From Bacteroidales bacterium UBA6360 (GTDB taxonomy: Bacteria; Bacteroidota; Bacteroidia; Bacteroidales; UBA932): DNA of 16,279 bases. This document shows positions 1 through 5,987 of this stretch, piece after piece. The notes beneath the pieces were generated by a model. The model ran no database searches and was not told where the DNA came from. It saw nothing but the letters and a program-made list of their open reading frames with translations. A program made the translations under genes and the position numbers. Every line of letters starts with the position of its first letter. Within the stretch, counting starts at the first letter, position 1. The stretch is taken from NCBI GenBank assembly GCA_002440085.1, contig DJRM01000031.1:1-16279 (forward strand), given 5' to 3'.

Positions 1-117
1 CCGAAATGTCTACTTGACCAAACATTTCTTGATATTTTTCTTCAAGCACTTTGCCGCAAGAAAACATCTTCTCTTTGATTATCAATACTTCCAGTTTCAG
101 CAAAGGTAGGAACTTTC

Positions 118-172
118 CCGAGAAACTCAGCGAAAATGGAAGAAATTTGATTAATTTCGCTGAGTTTCTCGG
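118..172. repeat. Long perfect inverted repeat (18-bp arms, 19-nt loop)
   Basis: Positions 118-135 (CCGAGAAACTCAGCGAAA) are exactly complementary to 155-172, leaving a 19-nt AT-rich spacer. With one bulged C at 117 the stem extends three more base pairs (114-116 with 173-175). Neither strand has a U-run after the stem, so this is not a normal intrinsic terminator, although it lies about 95 nt past the stop of the minus-strand gene at 268-828. A closely related copy of the arm occurs at 934-948. I see no gene in the rest of 1-267: open frames there are short and lack a convincing start. Confidence 0.85.
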
Positions 173-267
173 AAATGGAAAAAAGTTTTACATTGCAATC
201 TTAGAACAGGTTATTTATCCCACGGAAACACACAATTTGACGGAGTTTTGCAAGATGAAACAGAAGT

Positions 268-828
268 TTATGCTTCCAAATGACGAAACTGCATCTCACG
301 GCTACTGCATACCGCAAATTGGGGACAATCATCTACAAAGCAGCACAAAATATAGATAGAATTCATATCATTTTCACGAAACGCTGAAACCTGCTCATTA
401 AAATACCCCTTGACAACATCTTCAAAAGTCACTTGATTATCTTGTCTAAAAACCATTAACTTATAGTTAGATACCGCAACGACAAGTTTCTGAAAATCAT
501 ACTTCACTTCCCCATATCTATCGTTTCCATCATCCCTTTTTCGAGTATACCTAACTCCGCCCCATTCTATCTCACACGCGAGAGCTAGCTCTTTAATCAA
601 ATAATGACCATTCTCCGTATACCACGCCAGATCAAACATCCACTCTCTGTTAACAAATTTCCTTTTCAGGCAGAGAGCCCTTTCCAAACCATGGCATGAG
701 ACACAATATTCCTTGTCCTGGCCCATAGTAGCAAGGCCTGTCTTTATTTGTCGCGTATCATCGGCTCTCTTCCCGGAAATCTTTAATGACGACAGATATC
801 TAATTATGTCATCACACAAGTCGTTCAT
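268..828 (-). CDS. Hypothetical protein; possible immunity or nuclease-fold partner protein
   Basis: This gene encodes a protein of about 186 residues that I do not recognise by name. The frame is open back to 897, but the ATG at 828 is preferred. It is preceded by a GGGAG sequence 8 nt upstream, and it lies 5 nt after the stop of an in-line coding remnant (834-953). No signal peptide or membrane segment is seen, so it is probably cytoplasmic. The middle reads as an aspartate strand (FDLAW), then CEIEWGG, then a DFQKL stretch. This D...ExE...D-x-x-K order loosely resembles the PD-(D/E)XK nuclease fold, but that is only a visual impression. A CVSC pair lies near residue 43, and two further cysteines (CC) near residue 162. 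The position directly behind a truncated C-terminal fragment suggests an immunity or partner protein (inference). The protein is likely real; its function is unknown. Confidence 0.72.
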   Translation of the reverse strand: MNDLCDDIIRYLSSLKISGKRADDTRQIKTGLATMGQDKEYCVSCHGLERALCLKRKFVNREWMFDLAWYTENGHYLIKELALACEIEWGGVRYTRKRDDGNDRYGEVKYDFQKLVVAVSNYKLMVFRQDNQVTFEDVVKGYFNEQVSAFRENDMNSIYILCCFVDDCPQFAVCSSREMQFRHLEA

Positions 829-833
829 AAATA

Positions 834-953
834 TTACTCCCATGCTAACTTGGGGCAGGATACGCTCACGGCCTTGCCGTTCACGAGTCCTGTCCACGTC
901 CAGGTGTTATTGAAATTATAGTATTCGGAATAACGCTGAGTCTCTCGGTACAG
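834..953 (-). pseudogene. C-terminal remnant of a larger protein (possible toxin/effector tail)
   Basis: On the minus strand, positions 953-837 are an open frame of 39 codons ending in TAA at 836-834. There is no start codon, and a TGA lies immediately upstream in frame (956-954). The peptide is rich in aromatic residues (YRETQRYSEYYNFNN, then WTWTG) and ends PKLAWE, which reads as the extreme C-terminus of a folded protein rather than random sequence. The downstream gene starts 5 nt after this stop, the spacing expected of co-translated partners. Its 5' part is missing: the upstream lipoprotein gene ends at 960. Identity as a polymorphic toxin tail is inferred from the layout only. Confidence 0.45.
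934..948. repeat. Third copy of the inverted-repeat arm
   Basis: CGCTGAGTCTCTCGG here matches 158-172 (CGCTGAGTTTCTCGG) at 14 of 15 positions and in the same orientation. The left arm at 118-132 is the same sequence inverted. On the minus strand both this copy and the right arm can be read as the residues RETQR. The three copies bracket the gene at 268-828. Confidence 0.6.
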
Positions 954-959
954 TCAGAA

Positions 960-1676
960 TCAACGAAGTTCCAGAACCTTATAATCCTCATTAAGCAAAT
1001 CGCGAGTATAACGGTACTGCTTTTCTTTCCCCGCCTTTATAACGCGGACATACCGCGTATTTTCCACCAAGAAATTTACCACCCAATACTTTTCCTTAAA
1101 ATCATATTTACATGACACGATATACGGCAAATCTCTATCAGGATATATAACAACAACCTGCTGAACTAACGCATTACCTATTTTCTGCATTTCTTCTTTG
1201 CTTATATTCGCCGGTTTGTCAGGAGTCCCGAGGACATATTTTGCCAAAGCTGTCCCCAACGGTATGCTCTCCGCCGGACGAGGATCCTGCGACCAAAGAG
1301 CAGCATGCATGGCAGATTCCAGATCGTTAAGCACAGTCTCGAAATGTTCGGTATATTTTTCAATGTTGCTCTCCCTCTCTTCACGGTTGCTTGAATAAAG
1401 CGGGCCAAGTCCAAACAACGACAATGCATTAAATCTGTCACTATCATCCTGCCTGCACTTACTCTTATAACGCTCTATGGCAGACATTGCATAGTCTTTC
1501 CATTCCCCAGCTACAGACATCATCTTTTTATGCACTGTCTCTTCGGCATTATCCTGCCAAACACATAAGGGCAAATAACATTCAATATACTCCTTATCTT
1601 CCTTGTTCTCACAAGAACAAAGCGACATTGCCATTAGTAGCACAGCAACTCCTGAAATCAGTTTATTCCTCTTCAT
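960..1676 (-). CDS. Hypothetical lipoprotein
   Basis: A 238-residue protein with a clear lipoprotein signal: MKRNK, a hydrophobic core, then a lipobox LCSC with the lipidated cysteine at residue 22, followed by ENKEDKE. The mature part is mostly helical and charged from about residue 45 to 170. It ends in a strand-rich region (about 185-238: PYIVSCKYDF, YWVVNFLVENTRYVRVI). I recognise no known family. The start ATG overlaps the end of the upstream zinc-ribbon gene by 14 bp, which points to translational coupling. It is the fourth gene of the run transcribed from the promoter near 3160-3190. It probably sits on the periplasmic or outer-membrane face; its function is unknown. Confidence 0.85.
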   Translation of the reverse strand: MKRNKLISGVAVLLMAMSLCSCENKEDKEYIECYLPLCVWQDNAEETVHKKMMSVAGEWKDYAMSAIERYKSKCRQDDSDRFNALSLFGLGPLYSSNREERESNIEKYTEHFETVLNDLESAMHAALWSQDPRPAESIPLGTALAKYVLGTPDKPANISKEEMQKIGNALVQQVVVIYPDRDLPYIVSCKYDFKEKYWVVNFLVENTRYVRVIKAGKEKQYRYTRDLLNEDYKVLELR

Positions 1677-2001
1677 TGTTCACTGTAATCTGTTGGTTCT
1701 CCGGCATTTTGACTCCGCACCATGTGCAGTATTTCACTCCAGGACGCACTATGTGATGGCATTCAGGGCATCGAGGAGACTTATCATCTGAAAACGTTCC
1801 GACATTGTCTTTTCCTTTCTGTTTCAAGACCAGCAAACCAATTATGCCGATTACGAGGCAAATAATGAATATTGTGGAATCTATCGTATCTTCATAATAG
1901 GCACTTATTGAGTAAACTGCAACTGCTATCATTATCCACGCCAAAATCGTCCAAAACCACTGCTTCGGAGTTCTTCTGTTTTTTTTATTCAAATCTTTCA
2001 T
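1663..2001 (-). CDS. Small membrane protein with C-terminal zinc ribbon
   Basis: A 112-residue protein. A basic N-terminus (MKDLNKKNRRTPKQ) leads into two hydrophobic segments, about residues 15-34 and 42-59. These are followed by a short linker and a C-terminal zinc ribbon with CPEC (Cys78, Cys81) and CTWCG (Cys92, Cys95). By the positive-inside rule the N-terminus, and therefore the ribbon after two crossings, should face the cytoplasm. The tail is acidic (NNEEE). It starts 10 nt after the end of the preceding zinc-ribbon gene and overlaps the next lipoprotein gene by 14 bp. Such zinc-ribbon membrane proteins are common and mostly uncharacterised in bacteria, so no function is assigned. Confidence 0.85.
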   Translation of the reverse strand: MKDLNKKNRRTPKQWFWTILAWIMIAVAVYSISAYYEDTIDSTIFIICLVIGIIGLLVLKQKGKDNVGTFSDDKSPRCPECHHIVRPGVKYCTWCGVKMPENQQITVNNEEE

Positions 2002-2011
2002 AACAAGTAAT

Positions 2012-2554
2012 TTATATGTCTATAACTCCATAAATAGCCCCAAGCATAAGAAGCACACAGAATATGAAAATTGAGCCGAAGACTATTAATTGCCATTTAA
2101 TAGTCGATTTCGGGGCATAGACTGTCTCTTTCTCTACAGCCCCAACTTTCATTAAGGAAAATAAAATATGCTCCCAATCCTGCGGGTACAAATCGGCACC
2201 ACCCGCATAAACAGCTATTTCCCGATTATTTTGAGAGACTTTGATGATTGTTGAATCCAATTTTATTTGCTTCCCGATAACAATTTGTCCCAAAGATTCA
2301 ATGGGACCGGAAATTTCCTCTCCGGCAAGATTAGAGATAGTCAAGACATTGTTTTCAAGAGAGATGCTCTTTAAACGCATAGATTTAGTCAAGTTCACAA
2401 TGCCGGCAGATGCTATCGCATCTACAAAAGACGTCTTATAGGCCTCATAATGAAACCTCGTCGGCTGTTCGGCTCCGCACTCCGGGCAATACATATCATT
2501 GACATCAATATCTGCCCCGCATTTTTCACATTTTCTTACATCTTCCATATTCAA
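2012..2554 (-). CDS. Zinc-ribbon protein with C-terminal membrane anchor
   Basis: A 180-residue protein. It opens with a zinc ribbon: CEKCG (Cys9, Cys12) and CPECG (Cys23, Cys26). A middle domain (about 35-140) alternates short strands, including a stretch reading LENNVLTISNLAGEEISGP, and could be a small beta-rich or PH-like fold. A single hydrophobic segment at about 154-176 anchors the C-terminus. The layout is the mirror image of the following gene, whose ribbon is C-terminal and whose membrane part is N-terminal. It starts 8 nt after the upstream lipoprotein gene. The start may be Met1 or Met3 (ATG at 2548). The pairing of two membrane-tethered zinc ribbons suggests they act together (inference). 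Confidence 0.85.
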   Translation of the reverse strand: MNMEDVRKCEKCGADIDVNDMYCPECGAEQPTRFHYEAYKTSFVDAIASAGIVNLTKSMRLKSISLENNVLTISNLAGEEISGPIESLGQIVIGKQIKLDSTIIKVSQNNREIAVYAGGADLYPQDWEHILFSLMKVGAVEKETVYAPKSTIKWQLIVFGSIFIFCVLLMLGAIYGVIDI

Positions 2555-2562
2555 AGTTTTGC

Positions 2563-3138
2563 TTATTGTCTATATGCCGTAACCGTCCCCAAATCATCAT
2601 CTTCAAACACAAATGTTCTGCCGGTTATATCTGAAATGGATATAAGCCCGACATCATTGAATTCCTGATAAGCAGTGAACAAGTAGCGATAAACATCCGA
2701 TTTCGCATCGTCAGCCAACTCAGCCTTGTCATACTCAAATTGGAGAATCTCATAGCCATCATTTCGCCGTCCGCCGGAGATGGAGACTCCATTAGAAGCC
2801 GCCTTGACACTAAGTGTACTCACATCGTAATCCAACATCAAATCCCCAAAAACTATATCGTATGTTCCCTCAACATATGATGTACTTCGACAATGGATGT
2901 CAGCCCCATCCTCTCCATTATATTCGACATCATATACCCTTGTTTCAATGAATCGTGGGTTATCTCCACCTTTATAGAAGGTCCAATTGACTGTACAATC
3001 ATCCTTAGTCATATCTGAATGCCGTGTCACAAAACTGAAACTCCAGTCTCCAACGATAGCATCATTATACTTGCCACTGCACGACGAAAGCCCCATGACA
3101 ATGGCAAATGCCACCAACACCATTTTTAGTTTTCCCAT
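2563..3138 (-). CDS. Hypothetical lipoprotein, lipocalin-like
   Basis: A 191-residue protein with a lipoprotein signal: MGKLKMVLVAFAIVMGLSSC, lipidated cysteine at residue 20. The mature region begins with IVGDWSFSF, the usual opening strand of lipocalin-like Bacteroidota lipoproteins. It continues as alternating strands with many polar and acidic residues, which fits a small beta-barrel. It is the first gene of a four-gene minus-strand run and has a good promoter (-7 box 3158-3165). A binding or sensing role at the envelope is possible but not shown. The family assignment rests on overall look, not on a diagnostic motif. Confidence 0.85.
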   Translation of the reverse strand: MGKLKMVLVAFAIVMGLSSCSGKYNDAIVGDWSFSFVTRHSDMTKDDCTVNWTFYKGGDNPRFIETRVYDVEYNGEDGADIHCRSTSYVEGTYDIVFGDLMLDYDVSTLSVKAASNGVSISGGRRNDGYEILQFEYDKAELADDAKSDVYRYLFTAYQEFNDVGLISISDITGRTFVFEDDDLGTVTAYRQ

Positions 3139-3157
3139 TACTATAATTTATTTTTTG

Positions 3158-3189
3158 CAAATATAGCTACCCCCCCCGAGAAAAACAAG
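3158..3189 (-). promoter_or_regulatory. Bacteroidota-type promoter with C8 tract in the spacer
   Basis: On the minus strand, TATATTTG (3165-3158) matches the Bacteroidota -7 consensus TAnnTTTG. CTTG (3189-3186) sits 20 nt upstream as a -33 box (consensus TTTG). The first codon of the lipoprotein gene is 19 nt downstream. The spacer contains eight consecutive Cs on the plus strand (3170-3177), so slippage would change the distance between the boxes. Confidence 0.65.
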
Positions 3190-3248
3190 CGTCAAGGCCA
3201 AATTTTTAGAAACAGAAACACGGCTCTTTCATTTAAGACACGGTCAAC

Positions 3249-3360
3249 GGAATACATGTATTTTTGCAGCATCGCAAAAATGGAATAAATGTACTTTTTC
3301 CTTGCCGTTTTGACGGAATAAATGTATTTCTGCACCATAGAAAAAAACGGAATAAATGTA
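3249..3360. repeat. Four-copy tandem repeat, about 33-bp period, upstream of the ATPase gene
   Basis: GGAATACATGTA at 3249-3260 is followed by GGAATAAATGTA at 3282-3293, 3315-3326 and 3349-3360, giving steps of 33, 33 and 34 bp. The first inter-copy segment contains a perfect short inverted repeat (ATTTTTGC at 3260-3267 against GCAAAAAT at 3274-3281). The third contains a weaker one (TTTCT 3327-3331 with AGAAA 3339-3343). The array ends 7 nt before the ATPase start codon. A period near three helical turns would place bound proteins on one DNA face. The region 3139-3367 holds no other gene. Confidence 0.85.
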
Positions 3361-3381
3361 GGTAGTTATGCTCAAACGTAA
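3256..3381 (+). other. Consecutive micro-ORFs within the repeat array (putative leader)
   Basis: Each repeat supplies an ATG, and the first two units read as complete 10-codon ORFs: MYFCSIAKME-stop (3256-3288) and MYFFLAVLTE-stop (3289-3321), with each TAA directly abutting the next ATG. The third ATG (3322) gives a 19-residue ORF ending at 3381, overlapping the ATPase start by 14 nt in another frame. The fourth ATG (3356) is followed at once by TAG. This could be incidental to a DNA-level repeat. No ribosome-binding sites stand out. Confidence 0.25.
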
Positions 3382-4729
3382 GATTTCCAGCAAGATAGAG
3401 GAGTACTTAAAATCCGGGAGCAACAAGATGCTCGTAGTCGATGGCGCACGACAAATAGGCAAGTCGTTCATCATCAGAGATGTCGGCAGCAGACTGTTCC
3501 CCAACTTCATAGAAATCAACATGGAGAAAGACCGGCAGGGAGGCAGGCTGTTTGCGGAAGCGAAGACAGTTGAAGACTTCTACCTCGCCCTGAGCACATT
3601 CGCCGGAGAGAAAATGGAGGACAAGGGTTCGACTCTCGTGTTCATAGACGAGATTCAGGCATACGACCATCTGCTCACCCTTGTGAAGTTCCTCATGGAA
3701 GACGGCCGGTTTACCTACATAGCAAGCGGTTCCTTTCTCGGAGTCACCCTGAAGAAGACCTTGTCCATCCCTATCGGCAGTCTGACAACCCTGCACATGT
3801 ATCCTCTTGATTTCGAGGAATTTCTTTGGGCTAACGGTGTCGGTCGTCTCGCTACAGACGAGCTCCGGCGCTGTTTCGAGGAAAAGCTGTCCCCGAATGA
3901 CGGCATCCACAGACGGATGCTTGACCTGTTCAGGAAATATCTTCTCGTCGGAGGGTTTCCCGATGCCGTGAACACATATATATCTGAACACAATATCGCC
4001 AAAGTACGTGACGTTCACAGGGAAATCAGGGAACTCTATGCCCTCGACGCGTCAAAATATGAAAAGGAATCCGCCCGAAAGCTCAAGATTATGCGAATCT
4101 ACGAAATGATCCCATCCAATCTGGAAAACAAAAAGAAACGCATCAAGGTAAAGGACATCGAGGGGAAAAAGGGCAAGCGCACAAGTGACTATCAGGATGA
4201 GTTCGACTATCTCGTCTCATCCGGAGTCGCGCTTGAAGCCGATGCAATAAGCCGGCCGTCCTATCCCCTTGTTCAGAATGCCGGAAAGAAACTTCTGAAA
4301 CTGTACCTCAACGATGCCGGCCTCTTTACGGGAATACTGTACGGCAATGACATCAGACCTGTCCTCGAAGACAAGTGCTCCGTAAACCTCGGTTCCGTCT
4401 ATGAAACCGCCGTTGCCCAGGAACTGAGAGCCCACGGGTTTAATCTGTACTACTACGACAACAAGAAAAACGGTGAGGTCGATTATCTGATTGACGACAC
4501 CAAGAATATGTCTTCCATTCCGATTGAGGTAAAATCCGGCAGGAACCACATGATTCACAGCGCATTGGACAAGTTTATCGCGAACAAGGACTACGCAATA
4601 AGGCAGGCATACGTCCTCTCCAACGAAGCAAAAGTCTTCGAAAAGGACGGTGTCACCTACATCCCGATATACTTTGTGATGTTCTTGGAACACGATGTCA
4701 CTCTTGCTCCGGAAGAATATATTTTCTGA
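3368..4729 (+). CDS. DUF4143-type AAA+ ATPase with PD-(D/E)XK-like C-terminus
   Basis: A 453-residue cytoplasmic protein, the usual length for this family. The Walker A motif is GARQIGKS (residues 26-33), and Walker B is LVFIDEIQA with Asp94 and Glu95. A conserved YIASGSFLG segment (sensor-like) follows. The middle contains KYLLVGGFPDAV, typical of the AAA/DUF4143 family. The C-terminal part has GEVDYLI (Asp372) and PIEVKSG (Glu387, Lys389), the D-x(n)-ExK signature of a restriction-endonuclease-like fold. Proteins of this kind occur in many copies in Bacteroidota genomes. Their cellular role is not settled, and proposals include DNA-related or defence-like functions. It is the only plus-strand intact gene here. 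It has a four-copy repeat directly upstream and a decayed relative directly downstream, suggesting a mobile or recombining family. Start: ATG at 3368 fits the N-terminal helix before Walker A. Confidence 0.93.
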   Translation: MLKRKISSKIEEYLKSGSNKMLVVDGARQIGKSFIIRDVGSRLFPNFIEINMEKDRQGGRLFAEAKTVEDFYLALSTFAGEKMEDKGSTLVFIDEIQAYDHLLTLVKFLMEDGRFTYIASGSFLGVTLKKTLSIPIGSLTTLHMYPLDFEEFLWANGVGRLATDELRRCFEEKLSPNDGIHRRMLDLFRKYLLVGGFPDAVNTYISEHNIAKVRDVHREIRELYALDASKYEKESARKLKIMRIYEMIPSNLENKKKRIKVKDIEGKKGKRTSDYQDEFDYLVSSGVALEADAISRPSYPLVQNAGKKLLKLYLNDAGLFTGILYGNDIRPVLEDKCSVNLGSVYETAVAQELRAHGFNLYYYDNKKNGEVDYLIDDTKNMSSIPIEVKSGRNHMIHSALDKFIANKDYAIRQAYVLSNEAKVFEKDGVTYIPIYFVMFLEHDVTLAPEEYIF

Positions 4730-4844
4730 ACCGCCGATGAAAAGAGCCGTCGTATTGCCGGATGCGACATTTCTTCTCCCATCTCCGTACGGAATTGAAA
4801 AAAGCCAAGAAAATTTATTTTTACAAGGATTTTATCACCCGAAA

Positions 4845-5002
4845 TGTCCAACCCGCCAGAAAGACGGGCGCTTCACTCTGTTCGAGATGAAATTCAACCC
4901 CAAGAAGGCTGCGGCAAAACTGCCCAAGGCATTTATGGAGACCTATGATGTGGAAAGAACGGCAGTCGTCCCCCCCCGAACTGGACGGAGTGGCTGCTAT
5001 AG
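4845..5002 (+). pseudogene. 3' remnant of a second AAA/DUF4143-type ATPase, frameshifted at a C8 run
   Basis: The frame reads KDGRFTLFEMKFNPKKAAAK followed by LPKAFMETYDVE. It closely follows the usual C-terminal pattern of the AAA/DUF4143 ATPases (an F-E-K core, then NPKK, PKAF and a Tyr). At the C run 4970-4977 the frame breaks. Reading the other frame after the run gives NWTEWLL and a TAG at 5000-5002, the normal family ending. One extra C (or two fewer) would restore it. The N-terminal three quarters are absent, so this is a decayed copy, not a working gene. The rest of 4730-5117 shows no further gene. The residue pattern of the intact neighbour's C-terminus differs, so this came from a different subgroup. 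Confidence 0.65.
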
Positions 5003-5117
5003 CGAAGAGTCCGAATGAGGTTCCCGGAACGGCATGGATTAGTACATCAGGCCGAAATGCCACAGCGGAAGAGTACGATAGCTGGGAAAATCAATGTTTT
5101 GGCTGAGATTCCTGAGG

Positions 5118-5855
5118 TTACAGAATGTCGAGACGATTCAGGCCGCTGACGGCTCCGGCGACGTAGGAGACGGACGCCGCAGGGTCGGAGGCCTGATGGA
5201 GCGCCGGGATGTAGAGCGGAAAGCCGAGCATGAAGCTGCCTGCGGAGAAGCGGTCGCCGGGGCCGAGCTTTGAGTTCGCGGACTCGCGGACAACGAACTC
5301 GCAGTTTCCGAGATATTCAAGCTTCACAAGACGGTCGGGAGCCCAGCCGAGCATGATTCCTGCACCGATGGGAAGACTTTCCGCCGCCACGGTCTTGGAA
5401 CTGAAGAAACGGGAGCTGACGGTCTTGTCCTCGCGGAGAGCCTTGCAGTAGGTCGGGAAGTCGCGCTTGCCTAAGAACTTGCAGAGAATGTCCAGCGTCG
5501 AAGGGCGTGGAATACGGGTTCCGGAGACATAACCCCAGAGCCGCTTTAAGGTTGATGCGGAGAGAAGTTCGTGTATCTCCCTTTCGATGACCACCGAAAG
5601 CGCCTCGAAGTCAGTGGTGGTCCGAATCTTCCTGCCATACGCCTTTTCAACATCCTGAAGAAGGGAACTAAGCTCCGGTATCATCTTCCGCCCCACATTC
5701 TTTCTCATTTCGTCATTCGCGGTCTCGTCCTTCGCAGCCTTTCCCTGTGCTGCCTTGTCCTTACCCTCCCAGCCTCGTACCGTCTTGTCCTTAACCGCGC
5801 CGCATTTGCCGCTCAGGCTCTCTGCGTCAAATTCCTTTGCGATGTCCTTTGCCAT
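5118..5855 (-). CDS. Bacteroidota helix-turn-helix-like hypothetical protein
   Basis: A 245-residue protein with no signal peptide. Residues 1-55 are low-complexity and charged (repeated K/A/D/E, e.g. GKAAKDETANDEMRKN). The conserved part begins near MIPELSSLLQDVEKAYG. The segment LSASTLKRLWGYVSG, followed by PRPSTLDILCKFLG and a short aromatic helix, is the pattern seen in many Bacteroidota DNA-binding-like proteins, where the STLKRLWG helix looks like a recognition helix. The C-terminal 80 residues are beta-rich (MLGWAPDRLVKLEYLGNCEFVV). The start at 5855 is supported by a promoter whose -7 box lies 24 nt upstream, although Met49 or Met58 would give the family's more usual N-terminus. A regulatory role is inferred. 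It converges with the ATPase remnant and is transcribed away from the EEP gene's terminator. Confidence 0.8.
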   Translation of the reverse strand: MAKDIAKEFDAESLSGKCGAVKDKTVRGWEGKDKAAQGKAAKDETANDEMRKNVGRKMIPELSSLLQDVEKAYGRKIRTTTDFEALSVVIEREIHELLSASTLKRLWGYVSGTRIPRPSTLDILCKFLGKRDFPTYCKALREDKTVSSRFFSSKTVAAESLPIGAGIMLGWAPDRLVKLEYLGNCEFVVRESANSKLGPGDRFSAGSFMLGFPLYIPALHQASDPAASVSYVAGAVSGLNRLDIL

Positions 5856-5879
5856 AGCGTCTCACATTTCATAAACACC

Positions 5880-5912
5880 GCAAAGTAAAGCATTATCTTC
5901 CAATCAGCCAAA
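5880..5912 (-). promoter_or_regulatory. Bacteroidota-type promoter for the HTH-like gene
   Basis: On the minus strand TTTG (5912-5909) is followed after 21 nt by TACTTTGC (5887-5880). This is close to the -7 consensus TAnnTTTG, with one base fewer between TA and TTTG. The start codon at 5855 is 24 nt downstream, supporting that start. Confidence 0.5.
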
Positions 5913-5943
5913 GTTCATTTTGGTTCATATAGCTCCGCGGACT

Positions 5944-5964
5944 AAAACATCCCCGAGGGGGGGA
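5944..5964 (-). terminator. Weak intrinsic terminator after the last gene of the PUL-like run
   Basis: Read on the minus strand, TCCCC (5964-5960) and GGGGA (5954-5950) can pair across a 5-nt loop, followed by TGTTTT (5949-5944). It lies 24 nt past the EEP gene stop. The stem is only 5 bp and the T-run is interrupted, so the call is tentative. Confidence 0.35.
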
Positions 5965-5987
5965 CAAAACACTTTGGAGGACACTCA

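Noticed and set aside
118..172. Hairpin as an ordinary intrinsic terminator
   Set aside because: No run of Ts follows the stem on either strand.
51..359. Plus-strand open frame of 102 codons
   Set aside because: It starts with TTG, crosses the inverted repeat, overlaps the better-supported minus-strand gene and has no recognisable motif.
3259..3266. TATTTTTG as the -7 box of the ATPase promoter
   Set aside because: It matches TAnnTTTG but no TTTG lies at the right distance upstream and it is over 100 nt from the start; left as undecided.
3249..3360. Tandem array as CRISPR repeats
   Set aside because: The conserved unit is only 12 bp, the inter-copy segments are short and similar to one another, and no cas-like gene is present.
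3244..3522. Minus-strand frame with an 11-residue periodic peptide (IHLF pattern)
   Set aside because: The periodicity is forced by the 33-bp DNA repeat and the frame runs antisense into the ATPase gene.
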